Source: Chthoniobacterales bacterium
GTDB taxonomy: Bacteria; Verrucomicrobiota; Verrucomicrobiia; Chthoniobacterales; DASVRZ01
Length of the DNA: 64,000 bases
Direction of reading: 5' to 3'
Assembly (NCBI GenBank): GCA_039930045.1
Contig: JBDSQB010000023.1
Span: 1 to 64,000, forward strand
Shown here: in pieces, positions 34,763 through 43,315 of the stretch
How positions within the stretch are numbered: the first letter of the stretch is position 1
Layout of the letters: the number at the start of each line of letters is the position of its first letter
Translations under genes and position numbers: made by a program
The notes under the pieces: generated by a model
Told to the model about the DNA's origin: nothing
The model's database searches: none
Seen by the model: only the letters and a program-made list of their open reading frames with translations

Positions 34763-35797
34763 CTAGAAACTGACGTTGATCGACACCGTGCCGAAAACCT
34801 GGCCGCCGCCTTGCTCGGAAAATTCCTTCGTCCGATAGACCAATGCGTAGGCCAGCTTGGTGTTGCCATAGTTCACCGCGACTCCCGCGCTGAGGTCGCC
34901 GACCAGCCATTCGCGATCGACCGACTGACTGTTGGCGAAGGTGTTTCCATCGAGAAAAATGTTGTGCGCCACGACGCGTCCATCCGCCCGGGCAAACAGA
35001 TAGAGACCCAAGTCAAACCGGGAACGCGTCGCGCTTTCACGTCCATCCACCGGAGTGGAAGTCGTCGCGCTCGGCCCAATCGCGGCGGTGCCAAAATCAT
35101 CCGGCAAATTCACGCCCACACGCAATTCCCCACCGAGATTGGCGTAAGTCTGCACGTTGCCTAGGGCGAGCCCGGCGTGTGGAATGAGTTCCCAATTGAT
35201 GCCTGCGCGTTTCTCGTGCTTAGGCCAGCGCCACTCGCGCTCGTACACGGCGATCAGACCCAGCTCGTTGGAAAGCTGATTGTCCCAGCCATTTGGATGA
35301 GCGAAACCGCGGGCGTCGTGCACCAGCCGCTGCGTCTCCTGAGCGTAGGACCACGAACCGACCACACCCACATTGAGCACGAGTGTGTTGCGAACCTCGG
35401 CGTCCTTCCAGGCGACTCCGACTCCGATGTAAAGCCAGCCCGCATAGGGACGATCATTCGGCTGTGGCTCGTAAGTCTCGGTATTGTCCGGCGTGTAAAT
35501 GTTCTGGCCGAGACCGAAAAGGAGGTTCTTCTGGTAGGCCTTTTCGTTGATATAAGGCAGGGCATTGAAGAGCGGCAGAAACGGCGCCGCATAGGGCGAA
35601 TCGCTGTAATTTTCGAGGTTGCCGGAACTCCATCCGACTTTCACTCCACTGGTGTAATAGCGATCCGTGCCCGCAAAAAGATCGTTCTCCATGTAGAGGC
35701 TGACCGTGCCTGGGGACACCTCCTTGTCTGCCGCGTGCAATGACAGGTGCAAGAGCGTGGTAAAAGCAGCAGTGGCGAGAAGGAGGGAACGATTCAT
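34763..35797 (-). CDS. lpxR: Lipid A deacylase LpxR family (DUF2219) outer-membrane protein
   Basis: 344 residues, signal peptide 1-22 (ending HAA), beta-barrel ending VFGTVSINVSF with terminal Phe. The LpxR active-site block is present: SLYMENDLFAGTDRYYTSG with Asn38-Asp39, plus His160 in ETQRLVHDARG. LpxR removes the 3'-acyloxyacyl group from lipid A in the outer membrane, using calcium. It is a single gene with about 220 bp to phoB and 173 bp to the next divergent gene. Enzyme activity is inferred from family. Confidence 0.87.
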   Translation of the reverse strand: MNRSLLLATAAFTTLLHLSLHAADKEVSPGTVSLYMENDLFAGTDRYYTSGVKVGWSSGNLENYSDSPYAAPFLPLFNALPYINEKAYQKNLLFGLGQNIYTPDNTETYEPQPNDRPYAGWLYIGVGVAWKDAEVRNTLVLNVGVVGSWSYAQETQRLVHDARGFAHPNGWDNQLSNELGLIAVYEREWRWPKHEKRAGINWELIPHAGLALGNVQTYANLGGELRVGVNLPDDFGTAAIGPSATTSTPVDGRESATRSRFDLGLYLFARADGRVVAHNIFLDGNTFANSQSVDREWLVGDLSAGVAVNYGNTKLAYALVYRTKEFSEQGGGQVFGTVSINVSF

Positions 35798-35970
35798 GGG
35801 GACGGAGAGTCACAGGCCCACCAAACGAGCGCAAGGGCTAATGCCAGACGGAACGCGAACCGTTCGCGAGAAAAATGTGAGTCAAGTTGCAGTCCAATAG
35901 GCGCTTCCGCCCTTTGCGTGAAGCCATTTTTTGATTTCGTTTTGCAGCGGAGTTCGATAGGAATCTCGGA

Positions 35971-37035
35971 ATGTTCACGTTGTTAGTCGGAACGAAAAAG
36001 GGGCTCTTCATTCTCAACAGCCCAGATCGGGGCAAATGGGCGATCCGTGGTCCGTTTCTGCCGGGGAAATCCATCTACCACGCCGTGCGCGATCCGCGCA
36101 GTGGACGCATTTTTGCCACGTCGAATGACGCTTGGTTCGGTTCCGAAATCGTGTGGTCGGATGACGAGGGCGCGACTTGGACGCCGGCGAAAAGCGGTCC
36201 GGCATTTACCGAGGAATCGGGCCAGAAGCTCGACCTCATCTGGCACATCGAGCCGGGTCCGGCGTCAGCTCCGGGCGTCGTTTATGCGGGCGTGGCTCCG
36301 GCGGCGCTCTTCCGCAGCGAGGACAACGGTGTGACGTGGACGGAATTGACTGGACTCACATCGCATCCCACGCGCGACCGCTGGCATCCCGGTGCGGGCG
36401 GGCTCTGCCTGCATTCGATCCAAGTCGAGCCGCAAAATCCACTGCACCTCTACGTCGGCATCTCGGCGGTGGGCGTTTTCCGCAGCGACGACGGCGGGCA
36501 GACTTGGACGACGAAAAACCGGGGCACGCGGGCCGATTTCATGCCCGACAAACTCCCGGAGTTTGGCCAGTGCGTGCACAAATTGCTTCTCTCGCCCGCC
36601 GATGGAACGACGCTCTTTCAGCAGAATCATTGCGGCGTTTATCGCAGCACAGACGGCGGCGATAGCTGGCAGGAAATCACAAGCGGACTTCCATCCGACT
36701 TCGGGTTTCCGCTGGCGGTGCATCCGCGCGAGGCCGGCACGATCTATGTGCTGCCGTTGCAGGGCGGCGAATTTCGGTGTCCGCCCGAGGCGAAATTGCG
36801 CGTCTTCCGCACCCGCGATGCCGGTGAAACCTGGGAGCCGCTGACGAATGGTCTGCCGCAGGAAAATGCGTTTCCCAATGTCCTGCGCGAGGGCATGGCG
36901 TCGGATTCCGGCACGCCGCTGGGGATCTATTTCGGGACGAACACAGGGAAACTCTATGCCTCCATCGACGAGGGTGACACCTGGCGCGTGATCGCCGACA
37001 ACCTCGCACCGATCAATTCGGTGTCCGCCGGCTGA
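35971..37035 (+). CDS. BNR/Asp-box beta-propeller (sortilin-like) protein
   Basis: 354 residues with no signal peptide. Six Asp-box repeats (S-x-D-x-G-x-T-W) are visible: SDDEGATW, SEDNGVTW, SDDGGQTW, STDGGDSW, TRDAGETW and SIDEGDTW, spaced as blades of a six- or seven-bladed propeller. The opening FTLLVGTKKGLFIL and DRWHPGAGGLCLHSI are shared by a widespread bacterial 'exo-alpha-sialidase/glycosyl hydrolase-like' family of unknown activity. I cannot assign a substrate. It stands alone on the plus strand ahead of the aminotransferase. Confidence 0.82.
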   Translation: MFTLLVGTKKGLFILNSPDRGKWAIRGPFLPGKSIYHAVRDPRSGRIFATSNDAWFGSEIVWSDDEGATWTPAKSGPAFTEESGQKLDLIWHIEPGPASAPGVVYAGVAPAALFRSEDNGVTWTELTGLTSHPTRDRWHPGAGGLCLHSIQVEPQNPLHLYVGISAVGVFRSDDGGQTWTTKNRGTRADFMPDKLPEFGQCVHKLLLSPADGTTLFQQNHCGVYRSTDGGDSWQEITSGLPSDFGFPLAVHPREAGTIYVLPLQGGEFRCPPEAKLRVFRTRDAGETWEPLTNGLPQENAFPNVLREGMASDSGTPLGIYFGTNTGKLYASIDEGDTWRVIADNLAPINSVSAG

Positions 37036-37117
37036 GTCGAGTTCCGTTCGACTCTGGAACTGCGGGTTATTTACGCTTGAGAGTTCGGGCTCGGCGTTTA
37101 ACCTTGCGATCCTTTCT

Positions 37118-38194
37118 ATGACGCCACACATCAAGCTCTACATCCCCGGTCCGGTCGAAGTCTCGGCCAAAACCTCCGCCGCTTTTACCCTGCCGATGAT
37201 CGGCCATCGCAGCGCGGATTTTAAGGCGCTCTACGAGTCCATTTACACGCAACTCCAGACGCTTTTCTACACGAAACAGCCGGTCCTGCTCTCGACCTCC
37301 TCGGCTTGGGGCGTGATGGAAGGGGCGATCCGCAACCTCGTTTCCAAGCGCGTGCTGAACTGCATGAACGGCGCATTTTCCGACAAATGGCTCGATGTCT
37401 CGAAGCGTTGCGGCAAGGAGGCCGACGGGCTGCAAGTCCCCTGGGGCCAGCCGATTCTGCCGGAGCTGCTCGATGAAAAACTCGCGAACGGCGCCTACGA
37501 TGTCGTGACGGTGATTCACAATGAAACGTCCACCGGCGTGATGAGTCCGCTGAAGGATCTCTGCGCTGTGGTGAAGAAATACCCCGATGTTTTGTTAGTC
37601 GTGGACACGGTTTCGTCGTTCTCCGTCGTGCCGATTCCGATGGATGAATGGGGCATCGACGTGTTGCTCACCGGCAGCCAGAAAGCGCTCGCCTTGCCGC
37701 CGGGTTTGGCTTTGTTTGCGGTCAGCGAAAAGGCCTATGCGAAAGCGGCGACGATGAAGGATCGCGGCTACTATTTTGACTTCGTCGAGTTTAAGAAAAA
37801 CGCCGCCGAGTTCATGACTCCGAGCACTCCCACGATCGGGCACATCTACGCGTTGCGCTCGAAGCTGGAGGACATCTTCGCCGAGGGAGTCGAGGCGCGT
37901 TATGCCCGCCATGCGACTCTGAATGCCATGGTCCACGACTGGATCGCGGCGAACGGCTTTGAGTTCTTTGCGCCGGAAGGCTACCGCTCGAAGTCGCTCA
38001 CGTGCGTGAAGAATAATCGCGAGCTAGACATCGCCGCGTGGATCAAACGCACCCGCACGAAACACAGCTTTGTCTTCGACGGCGGCTACGGCAAAATCAA
38101 GGGCACGACCTTCCGCATTTCTAACATGGGCGACGAAACCACGGAGTCGATTCAGGCGGTGCTCGACGGCTTGAGCGATACGCTGGAAGGTTAG
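37118..38194 (+). CDS. Class V PLP aminotransferase (alanine/serine-glyoxylate type)
   Basis: 358 residues. The start IKLYIPGPVEVSAKTSAAF and IGHRSADF fit the serine-pyruvate/alanine-glyoxylate branch. The PLP lysine is Lys189 in LLTGSQKALALPPGLAL; the aspartate holding the pyridine nitrogen is in LLVVDTVSSF. The C-terminus GTTFRISNMGDET is the substrate-carboxylate region. It would transfer amino groups between glyoxylate/pyruvate and serine/alanine in the cytoplasm; the exact substrate pair is not decidable. It precedes lspA by 24 bp. Confidence 0.87.
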   Translation: MTPHIKLYIPGPVEVSAKTSAAFTLPMIGHRSADFKALYESIYTQLQTLFYTKQPVLLSTSSAWGVMEGAIRNLVSKRVLNCMNGAFSDKWLDVSKRCGKEADGLQVPWGQPILPELLDEKLANGAYDVVTVIHNETSTGVMSPLKDLCAVVKKYPDVLLVVDTVSSFSVVPIPMDEWGIDVLLTGSQKALALPPGLALFAVSEKAYAKAATMKDRGYYFDFVEFKKNAAEFMTPSTPTIGHIYALRSKLEDIFAEGVEARYARHATLNAMVHDWIAANGFEFFAPEGYRSKSLTCVKNNRELDIAAWIKRTRTKHSFVFDGGYGKIKGTTFRISNMGDETTESIQAVLDGLSDTLEG

Positions 38195-38218
38195 AAAACA
38201 ACCTAACTCCGCTCTAAC

Positions 38219-38686
38219 ATGAAGTATATTTTCGGATTGTTAGTGCCGTTCTATGCGCTCGACCAGCTCACCAAGCTCTGGGTGAGCCGCAGGCTGGAGT
38301 TTGGCGGCGAGGAAACGATCATCCCGGGTTTCTTCCAGCTCGTCCATTGGGGAAACACCGGCGCCGCCTTCAGCATGATGCAGGGCCAGGGCTGGTTTTT
38401 CATCGTTCTGGCGACTGCCGCCATCGCGACGATGTCCTGGATGGCCTGGAAAGGTCATGTGCGCGACACGCTTTCCAAAGTTGCCTTTGCGCTGCTCGCA
38501 TCGGGCATTCTCGGCAACCTCACCGACCGTCTCGTGCACGGGCACGTGATCGATTTCCTACTCTTCTATCTGCACGTTCCTTTTGCGAATCCGTGGCCGG
38601 CATTCAATGTCGCCGACAGTTGCATCTGCGTCGCCGCCGGGCTGCTGATCTGGCAATCGATTCGCTCAGAAAAGATTTCCAAATAA
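38219..38686 (+). CDS. lspA: Lipoprotein signal peptidase LspA
   Basis: 155 residues with four membrane helices. All family motifs are visible: DQLTKLWV, HWGNTGAAFSM, GNLTDRLVHGHVIDFLLF and WPAFNVADSCI, with the two catalytic aspartates in GNLTDR and NVADS. It cleaves signal peptides from diacylglyceryl-modified prolipoproteins in the inner membrane. The start ATG is 24 bp downstream of the aminotransferase stop. Normal length for the family. Confidence 0.96.
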   Translation: MKYIFGLLVPFYALDQLTKLWVSRRLEFGGEETIIPGFFQLVHWGNTGAAFSMMQGQGWFFIVLATAAIATMSWMAWKGHVRDTLSKVAFALLASGILGNLTDRLVHGHVIDFLLFYLHVPFANPWPAFNVADSCICVAAGLLIWQSIRSEKISK

Positions 38687-38726
38687 AAAGTGAACAGATT
38701 ATATTGAAGACCGTCTCAACATCATT

Positions 38727-39161
38727 ATGAAACTCATCACCAAACTCACCCTCCTGCTCACCTTAACCGCCGCCCCGCTTGCGCTCATTCATGCGCAGGA
38801 CGCGTCCCCGGTTCCAGCTGAATCCTCCCCGTCCACCAAAGTCGCCCAAGCTCCCAAGGCTGTTCCTTTCCGCGGCACCGTCAGCGCTGTTGACGCTGGT
38901 GCGAAGACGTTCACCATCTCCAGCAAAGACGGCAGCAAGGTCCGCAACTTTAGCCTGTCTGCCGCTGCGAAAGTGACCAAGGATGGCAAGGACATCACTC
39001 TCGCCGACGTGAAGGCCGGTGATTATGCCCGCGGTTCAGGCGTCAAAGTTGACGAGAACAAGACCGAGGTCAACTCCGTCAAATTCGGCCCTAAGTCCGC
39101 TGAGGAAATCGCTGCCGACCAGAAGAAAAAGGAAGCTCGCGAAGCCAAGAAAAAAGAATAA
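38727..39161 (+). CDS. Small secreted basic protein, unknown function
   Basis: 144 residues: signal peptide 1-23 (ending IHAQ), a Ser/Pro/Ala linker, then a compact beta domain (FRGTVSAVDAGAKTFTISSKDG...VTKDGKDITLADVKAGDYARG) resembling DUF5666/OB-like repeats, and a strongly charged Lys/Glu tail (DQKKKEAREAKKKE). Probably periplasmic. It lies 40 bp after lspA and ends in a terminator. No function assigned. Confidence 0.75.
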   Translation: MKLITKLTLLLTLTAAPLALIHAQDASPVPAESSPSTKVAQAPKAVPFRGTVSAVDAGAKTFTISSKDGSKVRNFSLSAAAKVTKDGKDITLADVKAGDYARGSGVKVDENKTEVNSVKFGPKSAEEIAADQKKKEAREAKKKE

Positions 39162-39184
39162 TCCGAGTTAGACTCAACTCATCA

Positions 39185-39222
39185 GGCACCGTGGAGAAAC
39201 CCTTCACGGTGCCTTTTCTTTT
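39185..39222 (+). terminator. Rho-independent terminator
   Basis: GGCACCGTG (39185-39193) and CACGGTGCC (39205-39213) form a perfect 9-bp stem followed by TTTTCTTTTCT. It ends the lspA/secreted-protein transcript, 24 bp after the stop. Confidence 0.85.
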
Positions 39223-39237
39223 CTGCTAACCTTCCCC

Positions 39238-40566
39238 ATGTCCTCACGCCCAGAAGCCGCCGCCCGGCGCATCGCCGCTCGCCTGCACGAGGCTGGTCAC
39301 ATCGCGTGGCTGGCGGGTGGGTCTGTGCGCGACCAGTTGCGCGGAGTCGCGCCGCACGACTTCGACATCGCCACGAACGCGCGGCCGGAGGAAGTGCAGC
39401 GATTGTTCCCGAGAAACGTGGCCGTCGGCGCGCAGTTTGGCGTGATCGTGGTGCTCTATGGCGACCTTTCGTTTGAGGTTGCCACCTTTCGCTCCGACGA
39501 GGCTTACGTCGATGGACGGCGGCCGAGTTCCATTCGATTCACCACGGCTCGCGAGGATGCGGCGCGGCGCGATTTTACGATCAATGCCATGTTCTACGAT
39601 CCGGTCGCCGATGAAGTCGTCGATTACGTAGAAGGCCGCACCGATCTGGAAAAGAAAATCATCCGTGCGGTCGGTGATGCGGGCGCACGGTTTGCGGAAG
39701 ATAAACTGCGTATGTTGCGGGCGATCCGTTTTGCCACCACGCTCGACTTCGAGATCGAAGCTAGTACCTGGGCGGCGCTCCAGTCGAATGCGAGTCAAAT
39801 CAGCGTGGTGAGTGCCGAGCGCATTCGCGATGAATTGCTGAAAATCTTCCGTTCGCCGCATCGTGTGCGCGGTCTGGATTTGCTCGACCAGAGCGGATTG
39901 TTAGGAGTCATTCTTCCCGAAGTCGCCGCACTGCATGGCTGCGAGCAACCGCCGCAATTTCATCCCGAGGGCGACGTCTTTGTCCACACGCGGCTGATGT
40001 TAGAAATGCTCGCGCCCGAGGTGCCGGATTCGATTTTTCTCTCAGTGCTTCTCCACGACATTGGGAAGCCGCCGACGTTTTCCTTCGACCCGGAGGAGGG
40101 CCGTATTCGCTTCAACGGCCACGACGCCGTGGGCGCGCGCATGACTCTGGAAGTGATGCAACGGCTGCGTTTTTCCAATGAGGAAACCGAGCGCGTCGTT
40201 GCCGCGGTGGCGAATCACATGGTCTTCAAGGACGTGACCAAAATGCGCGTGTCGAAGTTAAAACGCTTCATGGCGCGGCCCGATTTCGACCGCGAGATCG
40301 AGTTGCATCGCGTCGATTGCGGGAGCAGCCACGGCGATTTGACTAACATTGAATTCTTGCGCGAAAAAGCGGAGGAATTTGCCAGCGAGCCGCTCATTCC
40401 CCCACCCCTTATCACTGGGCGCGACCTGATTTCACTCGGACTCCGGCCCGGACCGGAGTTCAAATCGATTCTGGAAATGGTGGAGACGGCGCAGTTAGAA
40501 AACCGCATTTCCACTCGTGAGGAAGCGCTGCAACTCGTCCGTGAACAGTTCGACTTAGACTGTTAG
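39238..40566 (+). CDS. cca: CCA tRNA nucleotidyltransferase (HD-domain class II)
   Basis: 442 residues. N-terminal nucleotidyltransferase with GGSVRDQL and DFDIATNARPEEV (catalytic DxD), FEVATFRSDEAYVDGRRP, RRDFTINAMFYDP and the RMLRAIRFA helix. The C-terminal half has an HD domain (FLSVLLHDIGKPPTF with HD). It adds or repairs the 3' CCA of tRNAs; poly(A) polymerase is the close alternative in this family. The tail overlaps the convergent doxX gene by 12 bp. Confidence 0.92.
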   Translation: MSSRPEAAARRIAARLHEAGHIAWLAGGSVRDQLRGVAPHDFDIATNARPEEVQRLFPRNVAVGAQFGVIVVLYGDLSFEVATFRSDEAYVDGRRPSSIRFTTAREDAARRDFTINAMFYDPVADEVVDYVEGRTDLEKKIIRAVGDAGARFAEDKLRMLRAIRFATTLDFEIEASTWAALQSNASQISVVSAERIRDELLKIFRSPHRVRGLDLLDQSGLLGVILPEVAALHGCEQPPQFHPEGDVFVHTRLMLEMLAPEVPDSIFLSVLLHDIGKPPTFSFDPEEGRIRFNGHDAVGARMTLEVMQRLRFSNEETERVVAAVANHMVFKDVTKMRVSKLKRFMARPDFDREIELHRVDCGSSHGDLTNIEFLREKAEEFASEPLIPPPLITGRDLISLGLRPGPEFKSILEMVETAQLENRISTREEALQLVREQFDLDC

Positions 40567-40926
40567 CAATCCGGCAAACGACGCCCAGTAACGGCGCAGA
40601 AGAAAGAGCGCCAACACCGAGACCACAATCGCCATCGGCAATCCTGCGGGCGCCATGAAGACGTGGAAGAGAACGATGTTAACAATCACCGGACCTAACA
40701 AAGTGAGCCCGAGTGGAATGCAGCGGCCCGACAACAGGAGCAAGCCTCCTAACACTTCCAGCGTGACGATGACGTTTAGGTAATGCGTCGTAAACAGCGC
40801 GCCCATGAAGGCGGCGGCCTGCCCCGTCGGCGGCGGCATCGGGATGAAGTGCAGGAAGATGTTCAATCCGAAGACGGTGAAGATGAGCCCGAGCAAAACA
40901 CGGGCGATGATGGTGGTGATTTTCAT
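40555..40926 (-). CDS. DoxX-like small membrane protein
   Basis: 123 residues with four membrane helices: IARVLLGLIFTVFGLNIFLHF, YLNVIVTLEVLGGLLLL, LGLTLLGPVIVNIVLFHVFM and PMAIVVSVLALFLLRRYWA. The opening and the 'E-V-x-G-G-L-L-L' helix fit the DoxX/DoxD family. It follows wrbA on the minus strand by 13 bp, so the two are a small operon, possibly linked to quinone or oxidative stress. Function is unknown. Confidence 0.8.
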   Translation of the reverse strand: MKITTIIARVLLGLIFTVFGLNIFLHFIPMPPPTGQAAAFMGALFTTHYLNVIVTLEVLGGLLLLSGRCIPLGLTLLGPVIVNIVLFHVFMAPAGLPMAIVVSVLALFLLRRYWASFAGLLTV

Positions 40927-40939
40927 TTGAGTTAGAAGG

Positions 40940-41536
40940 TTATCTGCGGAGTTTGGACGCGATCTCAGCGACGTGTTTTCCCTGGAAGCGGGCCATGGCG
41001 AGTTCCTTCACGGAAGGCTGGCGCGAGCCGTCGGGGCCAGCGATGGTTCCCGCGCCGTAGGGGCTGCCGCCCTTTAGTTCGCTAATGTCCGTGAGTTCGG
41101 GGCAGGAATAAGGCAGGCCGACGTAAACCATGCCGTGATGCAGCAATGTCGGGATGAAGGTTAGGATGGTGGATTCGTTGCCGCCGCCGGTGCCGGTGCT
41201 GGTGAAGACGCTGCCGACTTTGCCCACGAGCGCGCCAGACATCCAGAGGCTTCCGGTTTGATCGAGGAAATTGCGCATCTGCGCGGCCATGTTTCCGAAG
41301 CGGGTCGGTGTGCCGAAAATGATCGCGTCGTAGTCGCCGAGTTCCTTGGGCGAGGCGACGGGCGCGCCCTGGTCGAGCTTGGCGCCGTGTTGCTGGACAG
41401 CTTCCTCGGACATGATTTCCGGGACGCGTTTGATGGTGACTTCGACATCGCTGACAGAGCGCGCGCCCTCGGCGATGGCACCGGCCATGGTTTCGATGTG
41501 GCCATACATGGAGTAGTAAAGGACGAGTAGTTTCAT
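40940..41536 (-). CDS. wrbA: NAD(P)H:quinone oxidoreductase WrbA
   Basis: 198 residues of the flavodoxin-like fold. FMN phosphate loop [43 protein letters not shown] and [31 protein letters not shown] are all textbook WrbA type IV. It reduces quinones by two electrons. It is divergent from a LysR-type regulator with 81 bp between start codons, a layout that suggests direct control. Confidence 0.95.
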   Translation of the reverse strand: MKLLVLYYSMYGHIETMAGAIAEGARSVSDVEVTIKRVPEIMSEEAVQQHGAKLDQGAPVASPKELGDYDAIIFGTPTRFGNMAAQMRNFLDQTGSLWMSGALVGKVGSVFTSTGTGGGNESTILTFIPTLLHHGMVYVGLPYSCPELTDISELKGGSPYGAGTIAGPDGSRQPSVKELAMARFQGKHVAEIASKLRR

Positions 41537-41593
41537 GAGCGCAGCCTAAGTCCGGTTTTCACGCGGTGGAAATATCATCTTTCTTGGCTACTC

Positions 41594-41608
41594 ATGCCTT
41601 TAGGGTAT
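41594..41608. promoter_or_regulatory. Candidate LysR operator (T-N11-A) between wrbA and lysR
   Basis: ATGCCTTTAGGGTAT is an imperfect dyad (ATGCC/GGTAT) with the T-N11-A pattern (T41595, A41607) that LysR-type regulators bind. It lies 10 bp ahead of the preferred lysR start and about 58 bp from wrbA. It also contains an alternative in-frame ATG for the regulator. Confidence 0.4.
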
Positions 41609-41617
41609 GCTCGGGCG

Positions 41618-42550
41618 ATGGAACTGCGCCACCTTCGCTATTTTGTCGCCGTGGCCGAGGAGGAAAATGTGACTCGTGCCGCCGCGAAGCTGTACGTCTC
41701 GCAGCCCGCGCTGAGCCGTCAGATTCGCGACTTGGAGAATGAACTGGATCTGCTCCTTTTCCAGCGCGGCGCGAAGACGGTGCGACTGACAGCGGCGGGC
41801 CGGATCTTTCTCATTGAGGCCAAGGCCGTGCTGGAGCGGGCCGAGGCGGCGATTCGGAATGTTCACGAGGCAGCGGGCGGTTTGAATGGAGAAATCCACG
41901 TTGGCTATTCGCCCTCGCTGACGGTGCAAATTCTCCCGCGCGCGCTGCGAGTCTTTCAGGAGAAATTTCCCGCCGTCCGAGTCACGCTGCACGATCTTTC
42001 CAACGGCGAAATGATGACAGGTCTGCGCGACGGCCAGTTGCATCTCGCGCTGACCGCCCAGCGCGAGCGAGCCGCCGGACTGGAGTCGCGCTTGATCGAA
42101 AGTTACGAATTGAATGTCGCCGTGCCCCCGTCGCATCCGCTGGCGCAAGCGGGTGTGATCACTCTTCACCAGCTCGCCGCCGAACGCATCATCGGCTACA
42201 CGCGCAAAAATTACCCCGGCTACTATGCGCATCTGGGGCAGCTTTTTGGCACCATCGGAAAGAAACCTAACATCGTCGAGGAGCACGAGAGCGTGAGCAG
42301 CCTGATGGCCGCCGTGGAGGCTTCGCGCGGAGTATCGCTGGTGCCGAGTTGCATCGCCTGCATGGCCGGGCCGCGCCTGACTTTGCTAACCATCGATCCG
42401 CCGCAGCCGGAGATTGCCGTGAGTGCGATCCATCTCGAGGGCGTCCTGCCAGCGGTCGTGAAAAACTTCATCGCCGCCGCCCAGAGCGAGCCTTCTGAAA
42501 AGCTAGTGGTGCGCGAATCGCGGCTTACGTCCGCGGCTCGCCGCCGGTGA
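41618..42550 (+). CDS. LysR-family transcriptional regulator
   Basis: 310 residues from ATG 41618 (MELRHLRYFVAVAEEENVTRAAAKLYVSQPALSRQIRDLE, the standard LysR helix-turn-helix). An in-frame ATG at 41594 would add eight residues not seen in the family. The effector-binding domain follows (GEIHVGYSPSLTVQILPRAL, DGQLHLALTAQ). It is divergent from wrbA-doxX and probably regulates them. Its 3' end overlaps the convergent DUF4864 gene by 26 bp. Confidence 0.93.
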   Translation: MELRHLRYFVAVAEEENVTRAAAKLYVSQPALSRQIRDLENELDLLLFQRGAKTVRLTAAGRIFLIEAKAVLERAEAAIRNVHEAAGGLNGEIHVGYSPSLTVQILPRALRVFQEKFPAVRVTLHDLSNGEMMTGLRDGQLHLALTAQRERAAGLESRLIESYELNVAVPPSHPLAQAGVITLHQLAAERIIGYTRKNYPGYYAHLGQLFGTIGKKPNIVEEHESVSSLMAAVEASRGVSLVPSCIACMAGPRLTLLTIDPPQPEIAVSAIHLEGVLPAVVKNFIAAAQSEPSEKLVVRESRLTSAARRR

Positions 42551-43001
42551 AATCAGACTGGCCTGTTCGCAGCATTTGCACGCCCTCGATCTTCCATTTC
42601 CCCTGCTCTTTTACAAACGTGTAGATCATCGGCACAGACTCGCGGCCATTGCTCACATAGATCATCGCCGAGGCCCGCACATTTGCCGCAAACTGGGTCT
42701 GGCCGAAATTCAGCCGGCCCGAACGCGTAAGATGCGGATATGTTTTCCTAACCATTTCGCTGAATTGATCGAGCGGAAATTTCTGCCGGATGCCGCTGGC
42801 CGCGTAAGTGTAGGCCGTGGGAAAATCGTTCCGCCGAAACGCGGAAATCTGACTCTCCGCCAGACTGTAAAGTTCCCGCGGGTTTTCCGGCGGGACTAAC
42901 ACAGCAATCACTTTCTCGGAACGCAATATCCAGATCGATAGAAACCCGGCAGCCACTCCGAGCGCGGCGCCGGAGAGCCAGGAACGCGGACGCCAGTTCA
43001 T
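42525..43001 (-). CDS. DUF4864-type membrane-anchored protein
   Basis: 158 residues from ATG 43001, overlapping the DUF971 stop (ATGA). A single N-terminal membrane helix (WLSGAALGVAAGFLSIWIL) is followed by a domain with LAESQISAFRRNDFPTAYTYAASGIRQKFP and FSEMVRKTYPHL, the DUF4864 pattern. That family resembles NTF2-like folds. Likely faces the periplasm. Function unknown. Confidence 0.75.
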   Translation of the reverse strand: MNWRPRSWLSGAALGVAAGFLSIWILRSEKVIAVLVPPENPRELYSLAESQISAFRRNDFPTAYTYAASGIRQKFPLDQFSEMVRKTYPHLTRSGRLNFGQTQFAANVRASAMIYVSNGRESVPMIYTFVKEQGKWKIEGVQMLRTGQSDFTGGEPRT

Positions 43002-43309
43002 GGCGCAGCCTCCGCCAGACGCCGGAGATATTGATAGGAGTAAATGCCAGTCGCATGGCCGTCGGCCCAAGTGGGCTGCCAGCCGTAGCCGCCGACGTTT
43101 TGATGGCTGCGCAGGCTGAAACTATTCGGCTGATAAATCACCTCGGGCTGGAGCACATGGCCGAGAACATCGGGTTCGCCGCCGCAGGTCGCGCAGGGGC
43201 AGGCGCGACGGAGATATTCCAGCGCCAGATAGCTTTCCGTGCCGTCGGACCAGGCAAAGGCCACCTCGCCGCCGATGGGCTGGATGTTGGTTAATTCAAG
43301 TCGCGCCAT
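42998..43309 (-). CDS. DUF971 family protein
   Basis: 103 residues. LTNIQPIGGEVAFAWSDGTESYLALEYLRRACPCATC is the DUF971 (gamma-butyrobetaine hydroxylase N-terminal-like) signature, with CPCATC as a likely zinc site, and VGGYGWQPTWADGHATGIYSYQYLR at the end. DUF971 proteins often sit with Fe-S assembly genes, but none is here. It lies 6 bp after dgt and overlaps the DUF4864 gene. Confidence 0.88.
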   Translation of the reverse strand: MARLELTNIQPIGGEVAFAWSDGTESYLALEYLRRACPCATCGGEPDVLGHVLQPEVIYQPNSFSLRSHQNVGGYGWQPTWADGHATGIYSYQYLRRLAEAAP

Positions 43310-43315
43310 GTTAGA

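Noticed and set aside
23400-43000. Apparent abundance of GTTAG/CTAAC words
   Set aside because: They are frequent to the eye but roughly ninety are expected by composition; without a count no enrichment can be claimed.
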